Assembly: GCF_001625215.2 (NCBI RefSeq) | Contig: NC_030384.2 | Coordinates: 31,856,527 to 31,920,526, forward strand | DNA length: 64,000 bases | Source: Daucus carota subsp. sativus | Lineage: Eukaryota; Streptophyta; Magnoliopsida; Apiales; Apiaceae | Direction: 5' to 3' | Part shown: positions 1 to 13,768 of the stretch, one piece after another | Layout of the letters: each line of letters starts with the position of its first letter | How positions within the stretch are numbered: the stretch's first letter is position 1 | Position numbers and translations under genes: made by a program | The notes under the pieces: model-generated | What the model saw: only the letters and a program-made list of their open reading frames with translations | The model's database searches: none | What the model was told of the DNA's origin: nothing

Positions 1-289
1 GATGTATTCACTGCCTTCATGATACTTGATGTCTTGAATTTGTTTCTGCTCTTTCTTTGTATACGAGTTCTTGCTATAGATGATTAGGGTTTAGTGTGAG
101 TATTCCTGTTATAACTCTTTTTTAGAATTCGCTTAAGCTTGATCAATCATGAAAGCCACCTATTCATAGGGGGCTGCAAAGGCATACATTCTGGATCTGT
201 AAATTAAAATGAACAGGGTCTATCAGTCCAACACCTGACCAAAAACAAATATATCTATCCAGTCTTTGCCCCCGTCTGGTCCAAAGTCA

Positions 290-661
290 GAGCAAGTCCA
301 ATAGGTGTGCTAAATCAAGTCTTAAATCTAAAAATAGGGAATATGGGATAAAATTGCACTCCAACACTGTGCTAGTGATGTGCTAAATCACTAGCACAAG
401 CCTCCCCTTCCTTATTTTTAGAATATGCTAGCCACTTCTAAACTATTTTTATCATTAAAATATTCATTTCCCTCTCTCCTCCACATCATTTCCCTCTCTT
501 TTTTTCCCTCTCTCCTCCACTATTTAATATTATTATAATAATAGGGAATGGATATAGGGAGTACTATTGGAGTTCATGTACTAAATCTTGTGCTAAATCA
601 CTAAGACATATTATTTTATAATATTTTTAGAGAACCTCTTAGCATAGTGTTGGACTTGCTC
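290..661. mobile_element. Tourist-like (PIF/Harbinger-type) MITE, copy 1
   Basis: A 372-bp non-coding element starts with GAGCAAGTCCAA and ends with its exact inverse TTGGACTTGCTC. It is flanked by the trinucleotide TCA on both sides (287-289 and 662-664). A second copy with the same ends lies at 9382-9760 inside a DEGP9 intron. Short length, lack of ORF, matching TIRs and a 3-bp target duplication are those of Tourist-like MITEs; the family assignment is inference. Confidence 0.75.
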
Positions 662-1759
662 TCAGGACGAAACCGATGACATTACTCTATAGATCATCAG
701 ATTTAGGGTTGATAAATGAACACTTATGGTACTTTTGTAAACAAAAAAAATAGTTGATAAATTGTGGAATAAGATGGATCTATACTACAAACTAAATGAA
801 TGGATTTTGTGCTCTGTATAGTAAAAAAAACAATCATACAATTACTGGTTATTATTATAGGCTCTTATATTATAATAACTTACAAGGTGATATCAATCTT
901 GGTTAAACTAGTCAGAGCGGTTGAACAGAAAATCTTGATTACTCAGCCCGGGTTTTTAATAAAAGTATATGTGGGGCTTCTTCCCCACTCAACAGTTGTA
1001 GTTATCGTGGTCTCTGCTTTTCTGAGTTATGATTTGTGGTGAAGCATTGAGTCCCTGGATTTATATAGATTTATATTTCAGCATGAGCACTTCTACTTAC
1101 TAGCCGGGCGCAGTTTGTACGAGAATCTAGGGAATTATTTTACTGCATTTTTCACATTTCACAACAAAGTACTTGAAGAACTTTGACTTGTTCTTTAACA
1201 ATTTTCAAGTAGTATGAGACCTCTAAGAGTTAGACTTCCTTGAGTTTTAAATATGGGAAATATTGTGTTTCAACAAAGGAGCCATAGGCAAATCTTTTTA
1301 ATATTGATTCATATATAATTTATTTATGTGTCGTCTAATCCATAAATATTATGAATATTTTAATTATATTAATGTAAGTTGCAGGAAATATAGGGACCTA
1401 GATAATAAATTAAGATAATTTTAATGGAACCAGAGTTCATTGATTCAAGATAATAACTAAAAACTACATGTGAATAACTTGTATAAATTACGATAGCAAG
1501 TAATTGTAAGATAACAGCAGCGGAGTCTCCGTAATAACTACTAAGATTCTTAAAAGTTTTTAAGATGAACAGAACAGAGTAATGAGTCAGGTATATTTAT
1601 TCGGGAGAAGTGTGCTCTTGACTTCTCAGCAGATGCTTTTACTACCTCTGTGTTACTGGGCGGAGCTGGATATTGTTTTTCTTTTGCCTACTACCTCCAA
1701 GCAGACAATAGGATATGAATGCATTTTCAAAAGGAAGAATGTGAGTTATATGTGCTATT
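662..1759. other. Gene-poor AT-rich DNA
   Basis: I see no convincing gene. The open frames here are short, low in complexity and match no family I recognise. Nothing in the 289 bases before the first MITE stands out either. Confidence 0.5.
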
Positions 1760-1996
1760 ATGCCTTCTCTTTATTGGCTGGAATAATCAAGTGCCGTTTT
1801 GTCCCTGAGGTGGTTGCCTATACCACTCTCATTTTGGGCTTTGTTACCCAAGACAAGCCTTTGGAGGCTGAAGATTTGTTCAAGAAGCTCATCATATTTG
1901 AGCACTATTACTAGTGGCATTTGCAAGAGATACTTCTATGGCCATTGCATCGTTCAAGTATATTTGGAGAAGAGGGGTTGTAAACTCGATATATAA
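1760..1996 (+). pseudogene. PPR-repeat gene relic
   Basis: Around 1785-1905 the plus strand reads a recognisable pentatricopeptide-type repeat: PEVVAYTTLILGF, then EAEDLFKKLI, close to the plant PPR consensus in which PDVVTYTTLI is followed by EAxxLFxxM. In another frame just downstream (1912-1996) a second repeat tail continues (ICKRYFYGHC, then EKRGCKLDI). The two halves are in different frames, and I cannot find a start, a transit peptide or further repeats in register. PPR proteins bind organellar RNA, but this remnant is too short and broken to be functional. Confidence 0.5.
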
Positions 1997-3787
1997 CATT
2001 TTAGAGTTCTAATATCAATTAGAAATTTTCATCTGATTCTTGATAATTTGCGGCCCAGCATCATCTGAAACGATGAGTTTATTAGGTACCCATAGTTAAA
2101 ATTATAGGGCGATTGCATATAGCAAGCTTGATGAAAATAAATCCATGAAAAATGCAGCAGTTAAGTCTGTCTTGAACAAATGCAGCTATTCTAGACTCAA
2201 TTTCTCTCAATTCCAATCAGAATTCCTTGGCAATTCTTCTTGGTGAAAATTGAGTTCTTATATTTTATTTTATACAAAGCATTGTTACATTATAATTTTT
2301 ATGTTTTTAATCTTATACACACCTTTCTGCGAGGATCTGTGATTTAATCTTTGCATTGTTTACTATAGAGGAAAGTACCAACAAATCCCCTGTTTAACAT
2401 CTAACCCTAACCCTAACCCTTGTACCTTGTCCTCACCAGTTCAATTACACAAGAGATACGGCTATATAAGGAGCCTGAGAAACGATTTGTTACTAAGATA
2501 TAGTAACAAAGGTTATATAAGAGGTTCTGACAAACGATTGTTACAACATATCATAACAAACTGAACAAATTACATAATATACTCTCAAATAAATCAACCA
2601 ATAGTAGAAATGCAACCTTCACCTTGAGTTATCAAATCCACTGAACTCTTATCTGCACTTAAAAGAATATGATGGATAACCGGATAGATACGATGATTGG
2701 TTGTTTGTGTAATTTAAGGACAAGATAGTTGATGATTCTCTGGAGCTTCTGAGTGATAGATGTGTACAACCCGGATGTTGAAACATATAGTTCTGTCATT
2801 TAGAGTCTATTCAATCTTTGCATGCAGGGGAAGCTGATCGTGGGTTTAAAGAGATGGAGGTCCGGCTTTGCATTTTCATAGTGTATAGGTCAATGCATTT
2901 TGCAATTAAGTAATTAAAGACGCTGAGCATTTGCTTGAGGTATTGTGCCCACAATTTTCTTATATATGGATGTATTCAAAATCATAGGTACACAGAGGCG
3001 TGCGTAAAAACTAAAAACAAACAGCAGTGGTGTCTTGTTGAATGTTACACCTTGCCGTAAAGATTGTTGAGAGCCTGGCACCCACAACTCCGAAAACTCC
3101 TCTAACAAAGCAGCAAGAGCCAAATACTCGTTTGTCAATTGTTACCATCAAGCTTGCAATGCCTCTGGTTTTGGGCAATACACAGCTACTAATGAAGCTA
3201 AAAAACAACAAACTCTGCACAGATACTCTAATGACAAATGGATCATACAATTCAAATCCTTCCGGTGTACTTGAATCAAACCCTATCAATGCAAGAAGTA
3301 AATATACAATAATGCATATAAAGTTGCAACTTTCACCTGTCACATGGTAAAAAAAAAATTATATGTATTTTTCTGCATTACACCAAATATATCCCCTTGA
3401 GATATAGGGAAACATTTAAATGGAAGGTTCCCAACATAATTACGTGCAAGCTGAGAATCAAGCATCACAAAACACGATTCAGAAACACATAAAAACCTAT
3501 AGCCAGTAAGCAACACCACCGAAATGACCTCTGGACGTCCTTTGTCTACGTTCACAATATTATGATAATTATTAATAGATATTAGATATTTAGAGTACTA
3601 ACCAAATTTATTGTTTTAAAAAAAATTAACAAGTCATATTCATGAACTGAAGTCAATTGTGTGAGTGTGTGTGTGTGTGTGTGTGTGGACAATATCTGCT
3701 AAGTTCTGACTAGTATCTCAATATATAGCACAAGAGATCTCTACATAATGATTTTTGCTTCCTGCAACTTCCTAATGCATTCTTCTC
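1997..3787. other. Intergenic; telomere-like short repeat and (GT)n
   Basis: Contains three CCCTAA-type units at about 2401-2420, a degenerate direct repeat at about 2459-2495 and 2511-2547 (each ends in ACGATT(T)GTTAC), and a (GT)n tract at 3659-3687. I see no supported gene. The right end presumably includes the 3' UTR of the minus-strand protease gene. Confidence 0.5.
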
Positions 3788-6700
3788 TTATGCCTTGAGA
3801 TCATCAGACATGGCTGAAGGTATGCAATGAGTAGTTAAAATATCTGTTGTTGCAGCCTTGGCTTTTTTGGTCTGCAAGACCACAATCTACATTCAATGAA
3901 ATCAAGTGAATAACAGGCAGAAGACGGAGGCAAATAGTAATATATATTATTGATCAAAAGATATTACAATTAAAGCATAAGAGGGGAGGGAGAGAACGAA
4001 CCTGTTGATACTCGAGATTAAATTTCATGTATTCTTCATCACAGTTCTCTACCATATAAGCTAATCCCTTCAGATTCTTAACAGGTTTTCCATTAAAAGC
4101 AAGAACCTTCCGAAGTACAGTTGAAATCAGAACAGTTAGTAGCTATACCTGAAAAATGCATATCCATTACTACATAATAGGGTTATTGACATATTGGCCC
4201 TCGAAGCATACCTGTTTGTACACATGAACTCGCAAAGAAAAAGGAACTTTGATTTAGCCCTCTCAGTTTGTACAATTGGACTGTTTTCATTATTTTTATT
4301 CCAAAAAAACCCTTGCCAGATTTCGGAAGTTATCTTGCCTAAATTTTTGTTTTCATCACGGGAACTATTGTCTACCAATTATCCTAGGTTTAGGATTTTA
4401 AACCATAGAGCATGTGTACGACACTATTATATATACACTTACTTATACAACTTTATGTGTATTATAATATATATATATATATCTCTCATTTACTAGTGAC
4501 GGCAATAGAAGATCCCACAGCAGCAGCATAAATAAAATGGGAAATTAAACACCACTTGATGAGTGAATCAATCAATCAATTAGAAAGTTAAAATATGTTA
4601 GTGAGGAATATTGATATATCATATGTACGTATATATTTTACACACACACACACACACACTCACAGTCACAATTGAAACGCTCTATTTAAATGACTCCTAT
4701 AATTAACTGATTCTTAAATATTCCAACTAAAAACACATTTCAGAAACTGAGAGTTAGTTAAATCCAGCAAGCGTATTTTTGGAGAAAAATAATGAAATGG
4801 TTGATCTGTACAAATGCCAACTTAAAGGGCTGAGTTAAACTCTTTATTTCCTGAGGGCCAATAGGTTGATAACTCTTACATACATTAGTTGAAAATTGAA
4901 CTCTGCATCTCTGCTGAACATATTTCTGTCAATCCCTCAATCTTGATCTCAGAAAAAAGATCATATGAATCTCATTTCTAAGCAATTGTAGAACAAGTAC
5001 AACAAATACTAATAAAAACTTCTAATTTATACCTGGGTGTTGACTATCTCTTCATAGCCAATATTGATATCTGCCACAAGTACCTACATATTGGAGGAAA
5101 AAATATGCCGCGGCTAATTACTCAATGCACTTCATATTAAGTTTGCATATAAGATGCATGCGGTGTCACCACTACATTTTATAACTTGCATATAAGAAGC
5201 ATGCAATGTCGCATGGCAGAGGGAATACTAAGTGGTTGGTTGGCTACATAACTAAAAAAAACTGTTCTCTGTTTTTAAAAACATAAAAATCAGTTTTCAG
5301 AAAACAATGTGGTGCTTGCTCCTGTTTTAAAAAATAGTTCTCAGAAAAAATCTCAGAAAACAAAAAAATAAGAAAATGTTGTTTCCTAACAGAAAACAAT
5401 ACCAAACAGCACCTAAGGACTACGGTTGCTGGAAAGTATTTAGAATGAAAAATTCACCTGGGAAAGAACAACTACTTGTTCATCAACTGATTGTGCCATT
5501 CCATGTAGATACTTGTCCAGAAGCTTCACTGGGGCATCAAAATCATAATCCTTTCCGTACTAAACACATCACAACAAGAGTTAAAAAAGACATTTCAGAT
5601 AAGAACCCTTCCCTAAAATTCAAAACTGATTGGAACAACAAGATCAACATATGGGGGCATTTGTTCATGGTTGGTGAGTCCAATTAACTAGAATTGGAAC
5701 CTCAATCCCATGTGCCAGAATTTGAATTAGAAATTTGGTTGTTTGGAATAGGGATCCCACAACAGGTAAATCATCCCCTATACACCCTTAAGGATTCCAT
5801 ATCATTCCCACATTCATTTACCCCCAAACCCATATACTATCCAAACTCCCCCATATAAGAAACTAAGCTCAAGAAAATAGCTCAGAAAATCAAAGTGATA
5901 ACTAAAAGCATGTAGCAGACTACTAATATAATAGACATTGGTTGTGGCCTATTCTTAACCCACATATATAAACTTCTTTTTTAAAAAGATCTGAGAGAAT
6001 CTATAGTAAAATTTAATAATATTAAAGTTCGATCAAGAATTAAATATTTTGATTGTCAATTGGATGATCTAACCAAGTGGATGAGAAAGATATACTCTTT
6101 TGTATGAACTGGTAAGCTTGATCGATGTATTTTATCACGTACCAATCTATAATGTCGAATATACTTTTTTTTTAAACATTATATTACAGTAATAAATAAT
6201 AATACTTTATCACGACAAATTAAATCAACATACGTTACAGATTGCCTACAAATATCAAGAAATTAGAGAGTTGTCTTTAAAAAACATTGAAACACAATTG
6301 CTTAGAATTAAAATTTCCACTTGTCAGTTATACATACTATATTCTTCTGTCTGAACACATATTTTGTCTCTGCTATTAATACCAGAATGTTTTAATTTTG
6401 CCTTTAGAATAGTCATCACATATTTAGCTCCTATGCAGTCTTTGGTTCAGTTGATAATACGAGATGGGAATAACAGTAAACAAGAGGAGAGTTACATGAA
6501 GAACAAGAATGGAATGATGTGACCCACATGAATGGATTTCTTGCAAGAACTGAGGGTAGTCATAAAGATTATGCTCTGATGGTTATTATTACTCATTCCA
6601 TTCTGACCTACAAATGTGCAGAATAATCTTGAATATTTTCGCTTTTCAGAAAGGAAAATGAAGGGGGCGGAGGTATGATTATTTACCTGGTCACTTGTTG

Positions 6701-9700
6701 CTTACTAGTAAAATTCATTACCTTACTCCCAGCCTATATTTCCATTTCCCTAGACCCGTGATAGAGTTGGACAGGGGCCAGACATCTCTTATTGATAATG
6801 AGCTTTATACAATTGGGAAATTCATTCATTTAATTTATTCTCTACAAACTTCATTTGTTTACGACTTTCATCTCCATCTTTCCCACTCACCAATTTCTAA
6901 ATCAGCTTTTCAGGAAGTAAACAATTGGCACAGCTAGAATCATACCTGAAGCAACTGAGAATGAAAGTAAGAATAATTAACCTATACAAGCTCTAGTTCA
7001 AATTTTAATATCATTAAAATAGTGAATTCAATTATGAATATATGACATCAAGTGATACTGAAAACAGAGTACAAAAAAGCACTTAATCGAGTTGGAAGCC
7101 ACTTACACAGACCAAGTGCTATACAACAGAAAGGGAAAGTAATTTATGTAGTGAGCTAATATGTGCATATTTGGCTCACCAAACATAGCCTTTTCAAACC
7201 CCTAGTTGGATAAATCAGTTTTTTATATGAATTAAGAAAAGATGATTAGAGAAAAGGCAAAAAAATTGGTAAAGTGAAGCATAGAATTTTTAAAAAATAA
7301 TTTCAAGGTAGTGTGACATATAGTGTACCTCTGAACGCAGATATGGGACAGACACAGCTGAAAAAACAAATCCAGCAACTATGTAATAAGAAGGTGGTTT
7401 TCCCTTGATGTGCGCTGGTATAAGCCTTGTGTGAGTTGCAAGTTTTATATCAAACTCTAGTGTCTCAGAATTACGGAGAATTTTAACTAGAGCCTTATCT
7501 CCAGCATATTTTTGGGAAACAAGGTAGCTGAAACCTATGCGTTCTCCATCCCTGAAAGGAACTGAATTTTGAGCTATGAGCGCAAATGATAAACAATATT
7601 TTCTTGAAATGTGGACTGATAGTATATTTGTAGGCAAAGCTCGTAAATGAAGACTCCAGCACACAGACATTGAGCCATGCTTTTAGTAAACAAGCCATAG
7701 ATGTAACATGCAAGTATATATAAATACTAAAGAAAAAAGTAGCAATACACCGAAGGTCCCTGATGTTCCCACATGGAACCGAGGATTAATAATACACCCT
7801 CGGTCCCTGATGTCCCCACATGGACCCGAGTATTAATCTACTATTTCCTACAAAAACTTATTTGGATCAATCGATTTATCTTGATGTTGTCCGGTATTAA
7901 GATCTGGATATTAAAAATATATATGGTAGATTATTGACCATGGAAGCCAACATCATTACCTCTGGAGGTACCGGCACTCTATATAGAGGTTAGGCGGCCA
8001 ACAATATATTGAAAGACCTTCTATTCTGTGAAAGTGGTGAGACAAAATGGCCTATATAATATAAGTGACTACGGTGCCAGTACGCAAAATTTCAAGGATT
8101 TCAAACAGTACAGAAAATACTAGAACCACATGCAGTGTACATACAAGAAGTATTTCATATATTATTGTATATATGGTCACAGTTCCTTATGATGAGTGAT
8201 GAGAGAGTTTTAGGAAAAGGAATAAATAAAAATCATAATTTCGATAAGACAAGGCTCACCTGTACCATCATTAGCAATATCAACCCCGTCAAAGCTAAGG
8301 ATAACATCAGATGGCTTCAAAAGATGAGATTCTGGAGCAGTAGGTTCGATCCTTTTTATGCGTACACCCTTCTGTTCAGGCCCCATTCCCATAGACATTC
8401 GAAGATCAGGATTCTCCATCTTTTGCCACTCAACTCCAAGAATTGGAAAACCTGAAGATGGGAAGACACCCCGAAATACATTACTCTGAGTAATCAAAGG
8501 TATCCTAACTTAGGGTGGATCATTAAATGATGAAATGAATGTCATGTTAAAACTTTATCTAACAACAAGTCTGCAACTGTTATCTAGTATCAAATAAGAT
8601 TTCAATCAACAGCAGATACAGGTAAAATAATACATGTCTAGAGGAGTATCATACCTGTATACATTCCATTCTCTTCATAATCTTGAATAAAATGCAAAAT
8701 TACTGGTGTTGGTATGACATAACCAATGTTCTCAGCATCATCATGTTTAAGGGATTGAAATGCAATCCCGACACACTTGCCACTATCAGAGAAGGCAGGC
8801 CCACCAGAATTTCCAGAGTTTATGGCAGCATCTATCTGCAAATGTATCATGTAAGTGACAGACCATGACTTTAACAACAAGTTACACTTTAAACAAGATA
8901 ATAACTGAATTGTACAACCTGAAGACCAAGAAGTTCAGTAGCTCCATGAACATATGATAGTATCTCAATGCGAGATACAACACCACTTGTCACTGATATT
9001 GTGTCTCCACCAATAGGGTAGCCTACAACTGTGACAGCATCTTGCAATACAGGCAATCCTCCAAATTCAAGAGGAGATACTCCTTCCCAAAATTCTTCAT
9101 TGCTCACTGTCAACAGAGCTGTCGTCCACAATGATAAAGTTGAATTAAAATTAACCCTTCTGTAAATTTAGCAGTGCCAACACCAAATTAGGTAAAAAAG
9201 AATGTCAACAAACAGCTAATGAGGAGATGATCAATTAATAAAACGAAGGGGGTAAAAGTTTTAAAAAATGATCACAGGTTTCTGGTGGCCTAGGGACATT
9301 GCGATCAGATCCATCTTTAGCAAAGACTGTGTATCAATTTTGCTAACATTATTAAGTGATTGGGAGTGTCAATAATAGTAAGAGCAAGTCCAAGAGTGCT
9401 CTAAATTGATGTCCTAAATCAAAATTTAAGGCATTTGGAGCAAATGAGTGCTCCAACAATGTCCTAGTGGTGCCTTAAAACACTAGGACATCTAACAAAT
9501 GCCTTATTTTTGAGGCACAAGTATGCATGCCCTAAACCATTTCTATTAATAAAAAAATAGCTTTGTTCTCATTTCAAGACATCTCTCTCCTCTCTCCTCT
9601 CTCCTTTTCATTTCTCTCCATCAATAATTCAAATATATTATTATTTTAATAATAAGGCATGTTGTTGGAGTTGGTATATTAAAATGATGTCCTAAATCAC

Positions 9701-12029
9701 TAGGACACTGTTTTTTATTATATTTATAAGGCACTTGTTAGGACATTGTTGGACTTGCTTTAAGGGGGGTAAGAATTAAGAAACCTTAAAAATATTAAAC
9801 CACATATGACAGCTTGAAAGTGTATAGAATGCTGCACAGAATAAAGAAAATGCACTACAGGCCCAGCAAAAGACTAGTCTCAGAATTAGTATCTAATATG
9901 AGAGACCTGATTCTCTCTACCATCAGTTCAAGTTACTCTTTTAACAAATGATATCTTAAATGATACAATTGCCGAAGCTAGAAATAGAGACAATAGGTAA
10001 CTCTTCTCAGAATTTTTTCCCCATAAATGCTTGTCAACAAGAACTTTTACGTCACCTGAAAATAGACATCAGAGTGAACCGCTACTATAAATTGACCACA
10101 TGGCCGGATTGCAAAATCCGACAAAGGTACCAACTCTGTGTAAATCAAAATATTCCAATTAAATCACTTTTTCGCCTCCACCTACCACTATTGAGATCTG
10201 CTTTTATATACTAACCACAACAATGGTCCTTTATTTGACCTAACCAAATATTTTATCGGCATTACATATTCCCCCTTCTGCAATTATACAATAATTAAAA
10301 ACATGGGACCATAGAAATCTTTTCTATATAAATCAATCTAAAATTAGAAATCCTTGCATTTTGGCATGAAAGTAGAGAGCAGATAAGCTTATGCCAGCCC
10401 CAACAATTAATCTCCAAGGAACTTACCAGATAAGGCCTTCCGAAACATACAAAATATTAAGTAAGGTCAGACCTTTAGAGACCTACAACTGCGATTTTCA
10501 CCGACCAATCATCTTCCTCCACAACAAAACACCGGAGCCCATTTTCACCCATAACGAATTCAATCCATCAAATCTCTTAACAGATAGCTCCAAACTTTAA
10601 AGTCTTGCCAACTTTATCCCACCTAAACTAATTTAATTGACGATCCATTTACTCTAACCTTAAGAACACAATTTCGCGATGCCCTTTCAAACAAATATTA
10701 TCAACGTAAATAAAAAACAAGCAAAGAAGACAAAAATAGAGTCATTTATAATCTGTTCAAGACTCTCCACACGAAATATCCCATATAAGCGTCATAGCAT
10801 TCCATTTAGACACACACACACTGAAAAATTGTTTTTTTCCATAATGGTGAACTTCATATCAAGTTCACGATATAAATTATAAACACGATCTCATAAACCT
10901 CATCAGCATAAACTTATTGCAAGATCAAGTAACAGAGAAGATAATTATTTGCTTGCGGGACCAGTTAAGCATATTAGCTAGCTAAAATAAGGTTTCAGAA
11001 AGAGATAACATATTCACTTCAGCGAGCTGGAACTAAATAAGTTACAATCTGAGTAAGCCAAGGAGGTAACTTCTAGTCAATTTTTTTTAAAACTGTTCAG
11101 CAAATCTTCTGCTAGGATATATATGCAAGGACTATTTATATATTGTCATTGATTTAACAGATATCAAAGTTCAAATTTTTTTAATAGAATAGATACAAAA
11201 ATTGTCTTTTTTTTTTTTTTGAAACTAAAAATTGTCTTTTGCTTATCAGGAATTTGATATCTTTTACCTGACTTACTCAAAACTAACTGTAGATATCATT
11301 TTTCAAGGGAACAAGCTTGTTCGAGTCACTGGAGTTCATGTTTAAATACGGGTGAACACAGTGTTCAAGTAGGTCGTTGTCCGCAAAAGGGGGAATTATA
11401 TTGAATGTAATTAGGTTCCAGGTGAGGAGGTAGACCAGGGTAGACCAAATTCTTGTATGTTCTTTATTACGGATTGCAAATTAATCCACAACAAATATCG
11501 AATACAAGACTAAAAAGCTGTCCACTTTATAAACAACCAAAATATCTCTGAATTACAAAATCCTACATATTAATTCAAAATGTTTATAGGCAAACAATAG
11601 CTACATTCTGATAAAATTGAGAAGAAAGGAATTTGTACCGATATCGCATTCGGTTCCAATAGCCAATACAGTAGCCAAATATTTGGTATCAGACCCACGT
11701 TTCTTCAACTTAATCTGAGTAAAATGCTGAACGGAATGCGCATTTGTCAAAACCCTCTTGCCCCCAATTACAAACCCACTGCTACTTGAACTATACTGCC
11801 TCTTTCGCTGCCAGGGTAGCGAGTAATTAGGCTCCGTGTGAGTACAAAACACCTTTACCACTGCGTCCATTGACGGCATCACTTTTCCCATCGGCGGCGC
11901 GTCAACCGACGCGCAGTCGTGATCTGGGGCGACGACGTCGTTGTGGGGTTGGGGAGATGGGGTTTGAGGGAGAGGCTTGCGAGCTCCTCCTCGTTTTCTT
12001 TTGTTGTTGATGGGTTTTTGTGTGTCCAT
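3788..12029 (-). CDS. DEGP9: DEG9/DEGP9-type Do-like serine endoprotease (nucleus/nucleolus)
   Basis: Nine exons on the minus strand: 11639-12029, 8919-9118, 8655-8835, 8260-8451, 7329-7561, 5458-5559, 5033-5083, 4002-4106 and 3788-3886. All have GT-AG borders and close in frame to 517 residues. Trypsin-like protease domain with His98 (TNAHSV), Asp129 (ECDIALL) and Ser207 (GNSGGPA) as the catalytic triad, followed by PDZ regions (around [12 protein letters not shown] and later [12 protein letters not shown]). A basic KRKR stretch at residues 10-13 could be a nuclear signal. The sequence closely follows Arabidopsis DEG9, an ATP-independent protease placed in the nucleus/nucleolus and reported to degrade the response regulator ARR4. 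The N-terminus is shorter than I recall for Arabidopsis. Intron 1 (2.5 kb) houses a MITE. The ATG is the first in the frame and the catalytic core is complete, so I regard the gene as functional. Confidence 0.93.
4640..4659. repeat. (CA)n microsatellite
   Basis: About ten CA units in the intron between the seventh and eighth DEGP9 exons. A (GT)n tract lies beyond the gene's 3' end at 3659-3687. Confidence 0.9.
7748..7845. repeat. Tandem pair of about 50-bp units
   Basis: Two adjacent units inside a DEGP9 intron share the order GGTCCCTGATGT, CCCACATGGA, then CCGAG and ATTAAT. They differ at a few positions and lie head to tail. No coding sense. Confidence 0.75.
9382..9760. mobile_element. Tourist-like MITE, copy 2, in DEGP9 intron 1
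   Basis: Begins GAGCAAGTCCAA and ends TTGGACTTGCTT. Flanked by TAA on both sides (9379-9381 and 9761-9763), the usual 3-bp target duplication of PIF/Harbinger-type MITEs. The interior shares with copy 1 a motif of the form CCTAAATCACTAGGACA near the right end and a CTCTCTCCTC-rich tract. 379 bp, non-coding. It sits between the first and second exons and leaves the splice sites intact. Confidence 0.8.
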
Positions 12030-12190
12030 TTCGTATGGGCACTTGGTGTTTTATAAGGAAGAAGAGGACAGAAGCCACCTCGTGTGAAAGTGAATGTTAC
12101 TTTTTAGTTAGTGATGTTTGTTTGCTCTTTGCTTACGCTGCCTAGTGCCTACTTACTCGCTGATACTTTAAATTATGACTATATAATTTT

Positions 12191-12435
12191 CTCCTGCCTC
12201 TGACTCATTTTATTTTGACTTTTAACGGATCAAATTAATTATATTTTTACTAAAACTTATATATATTATATAATTGAAAAAATAAAAATTATACCTAAAT
12301 ATATTTAGTATTTTTTAATATGTAATTTTCAAATTTTAAAAATAATGAATAGATAATTTATAATTTTTAATCAAAAATTGGTCAATTTGACTTTTTGAAA
12401 ATCAAAATGTACATGTAAAAGGGAACAGATGAAGT
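12191..12435. mobile_element. Degenerate Stowaway-like MITE
   Basis: The left end CTCCTGCCTCTGAC and the inverse of the right end (TACTTCATCTGTTCCC) resemble the CTCCCTCYGTYCC ends of plant Stowaway elements. The interior is about 85% A+T. It lies upstream of the DEGP9 start. Confidence 0.5.
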
Positions 12436-12848
12436 ACTCATTTATAACTTGCGGTTGATTTATGATTGGATAGGAAAATATTAAGAACACAAAGAGTGTT
12501 CTCAATTTTTTTTTTCAAATCTAGCTAGATAATTTATGATTAATTTTACTCAGATTAATAATAGTGGGATTTTTTGTATACATATTAACCACCCAACTAA
12601 AATTTAACGTAATTGTGAGGTAGAATTAGTTACTATCATTTAAAGTAAATAAATTATAATACTAAAATTCTTCTATTAGTGAAATATCACTTTGATATTA
12701 AACTGATTGTAGCTTATCATTCAAATGCTCCTCCGATAATAGAGTATCTTGTATTTATTTAGGTATATTTCTTACCAGATATTCATATTTTGGTTAAATG
12801 CTGTTGAGATTTATTTTGACCGGGTTTCACACAAGAATCAAATTAATT

Positions 12849-13425
<577 letters not shown>

Positions 13426-13449
13426 TATATATATATATATATATATATA
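13426..13449. repeat. (TA)n tract between two TIR elements
   Basis: Pure TA repeat separating the 413-bp element from the left end of the 12.25-kb element. It is probably split and duplicated target microsatellite. Confidence 0.9.
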
Positions 13450-13768
13450 GGGCGAGGTTCAAATTAGAACCAATATTATAATTAGAACTTAGGACCACTA
13501 TTAACCATTAGATTGTAGTGGAATAGATGGTTATGATTTAATATACTATTAATTAAAAAAACAATATACCTTTCATATACTTAAATGAAATACGTATAGT
13601 ATACTTGAGTATTTATTAATTAGATATTAGTTGCTAAAAATACATCAATTTATAACTGATCAAATTTTGCAAAATTAATAGTAATAAAACACTTTCCTCG
13701 ATAGAACAAAACTAAGCTACTACTCTCGATTTTCTCTCAGTTTCATAATACTACTGGTTTTACAAATT

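Noticed and set aside
2402-2420. Possible chromosome end
   Set aside because: Only three six-base units, with genes on one side and unique DNA on both.
3011-3350. Overlapping ORFs on both strands beyond the DEGP9 3' end
   Set aside because: Neither shows a domain or exon-like borders; the open frames appear to be chance.
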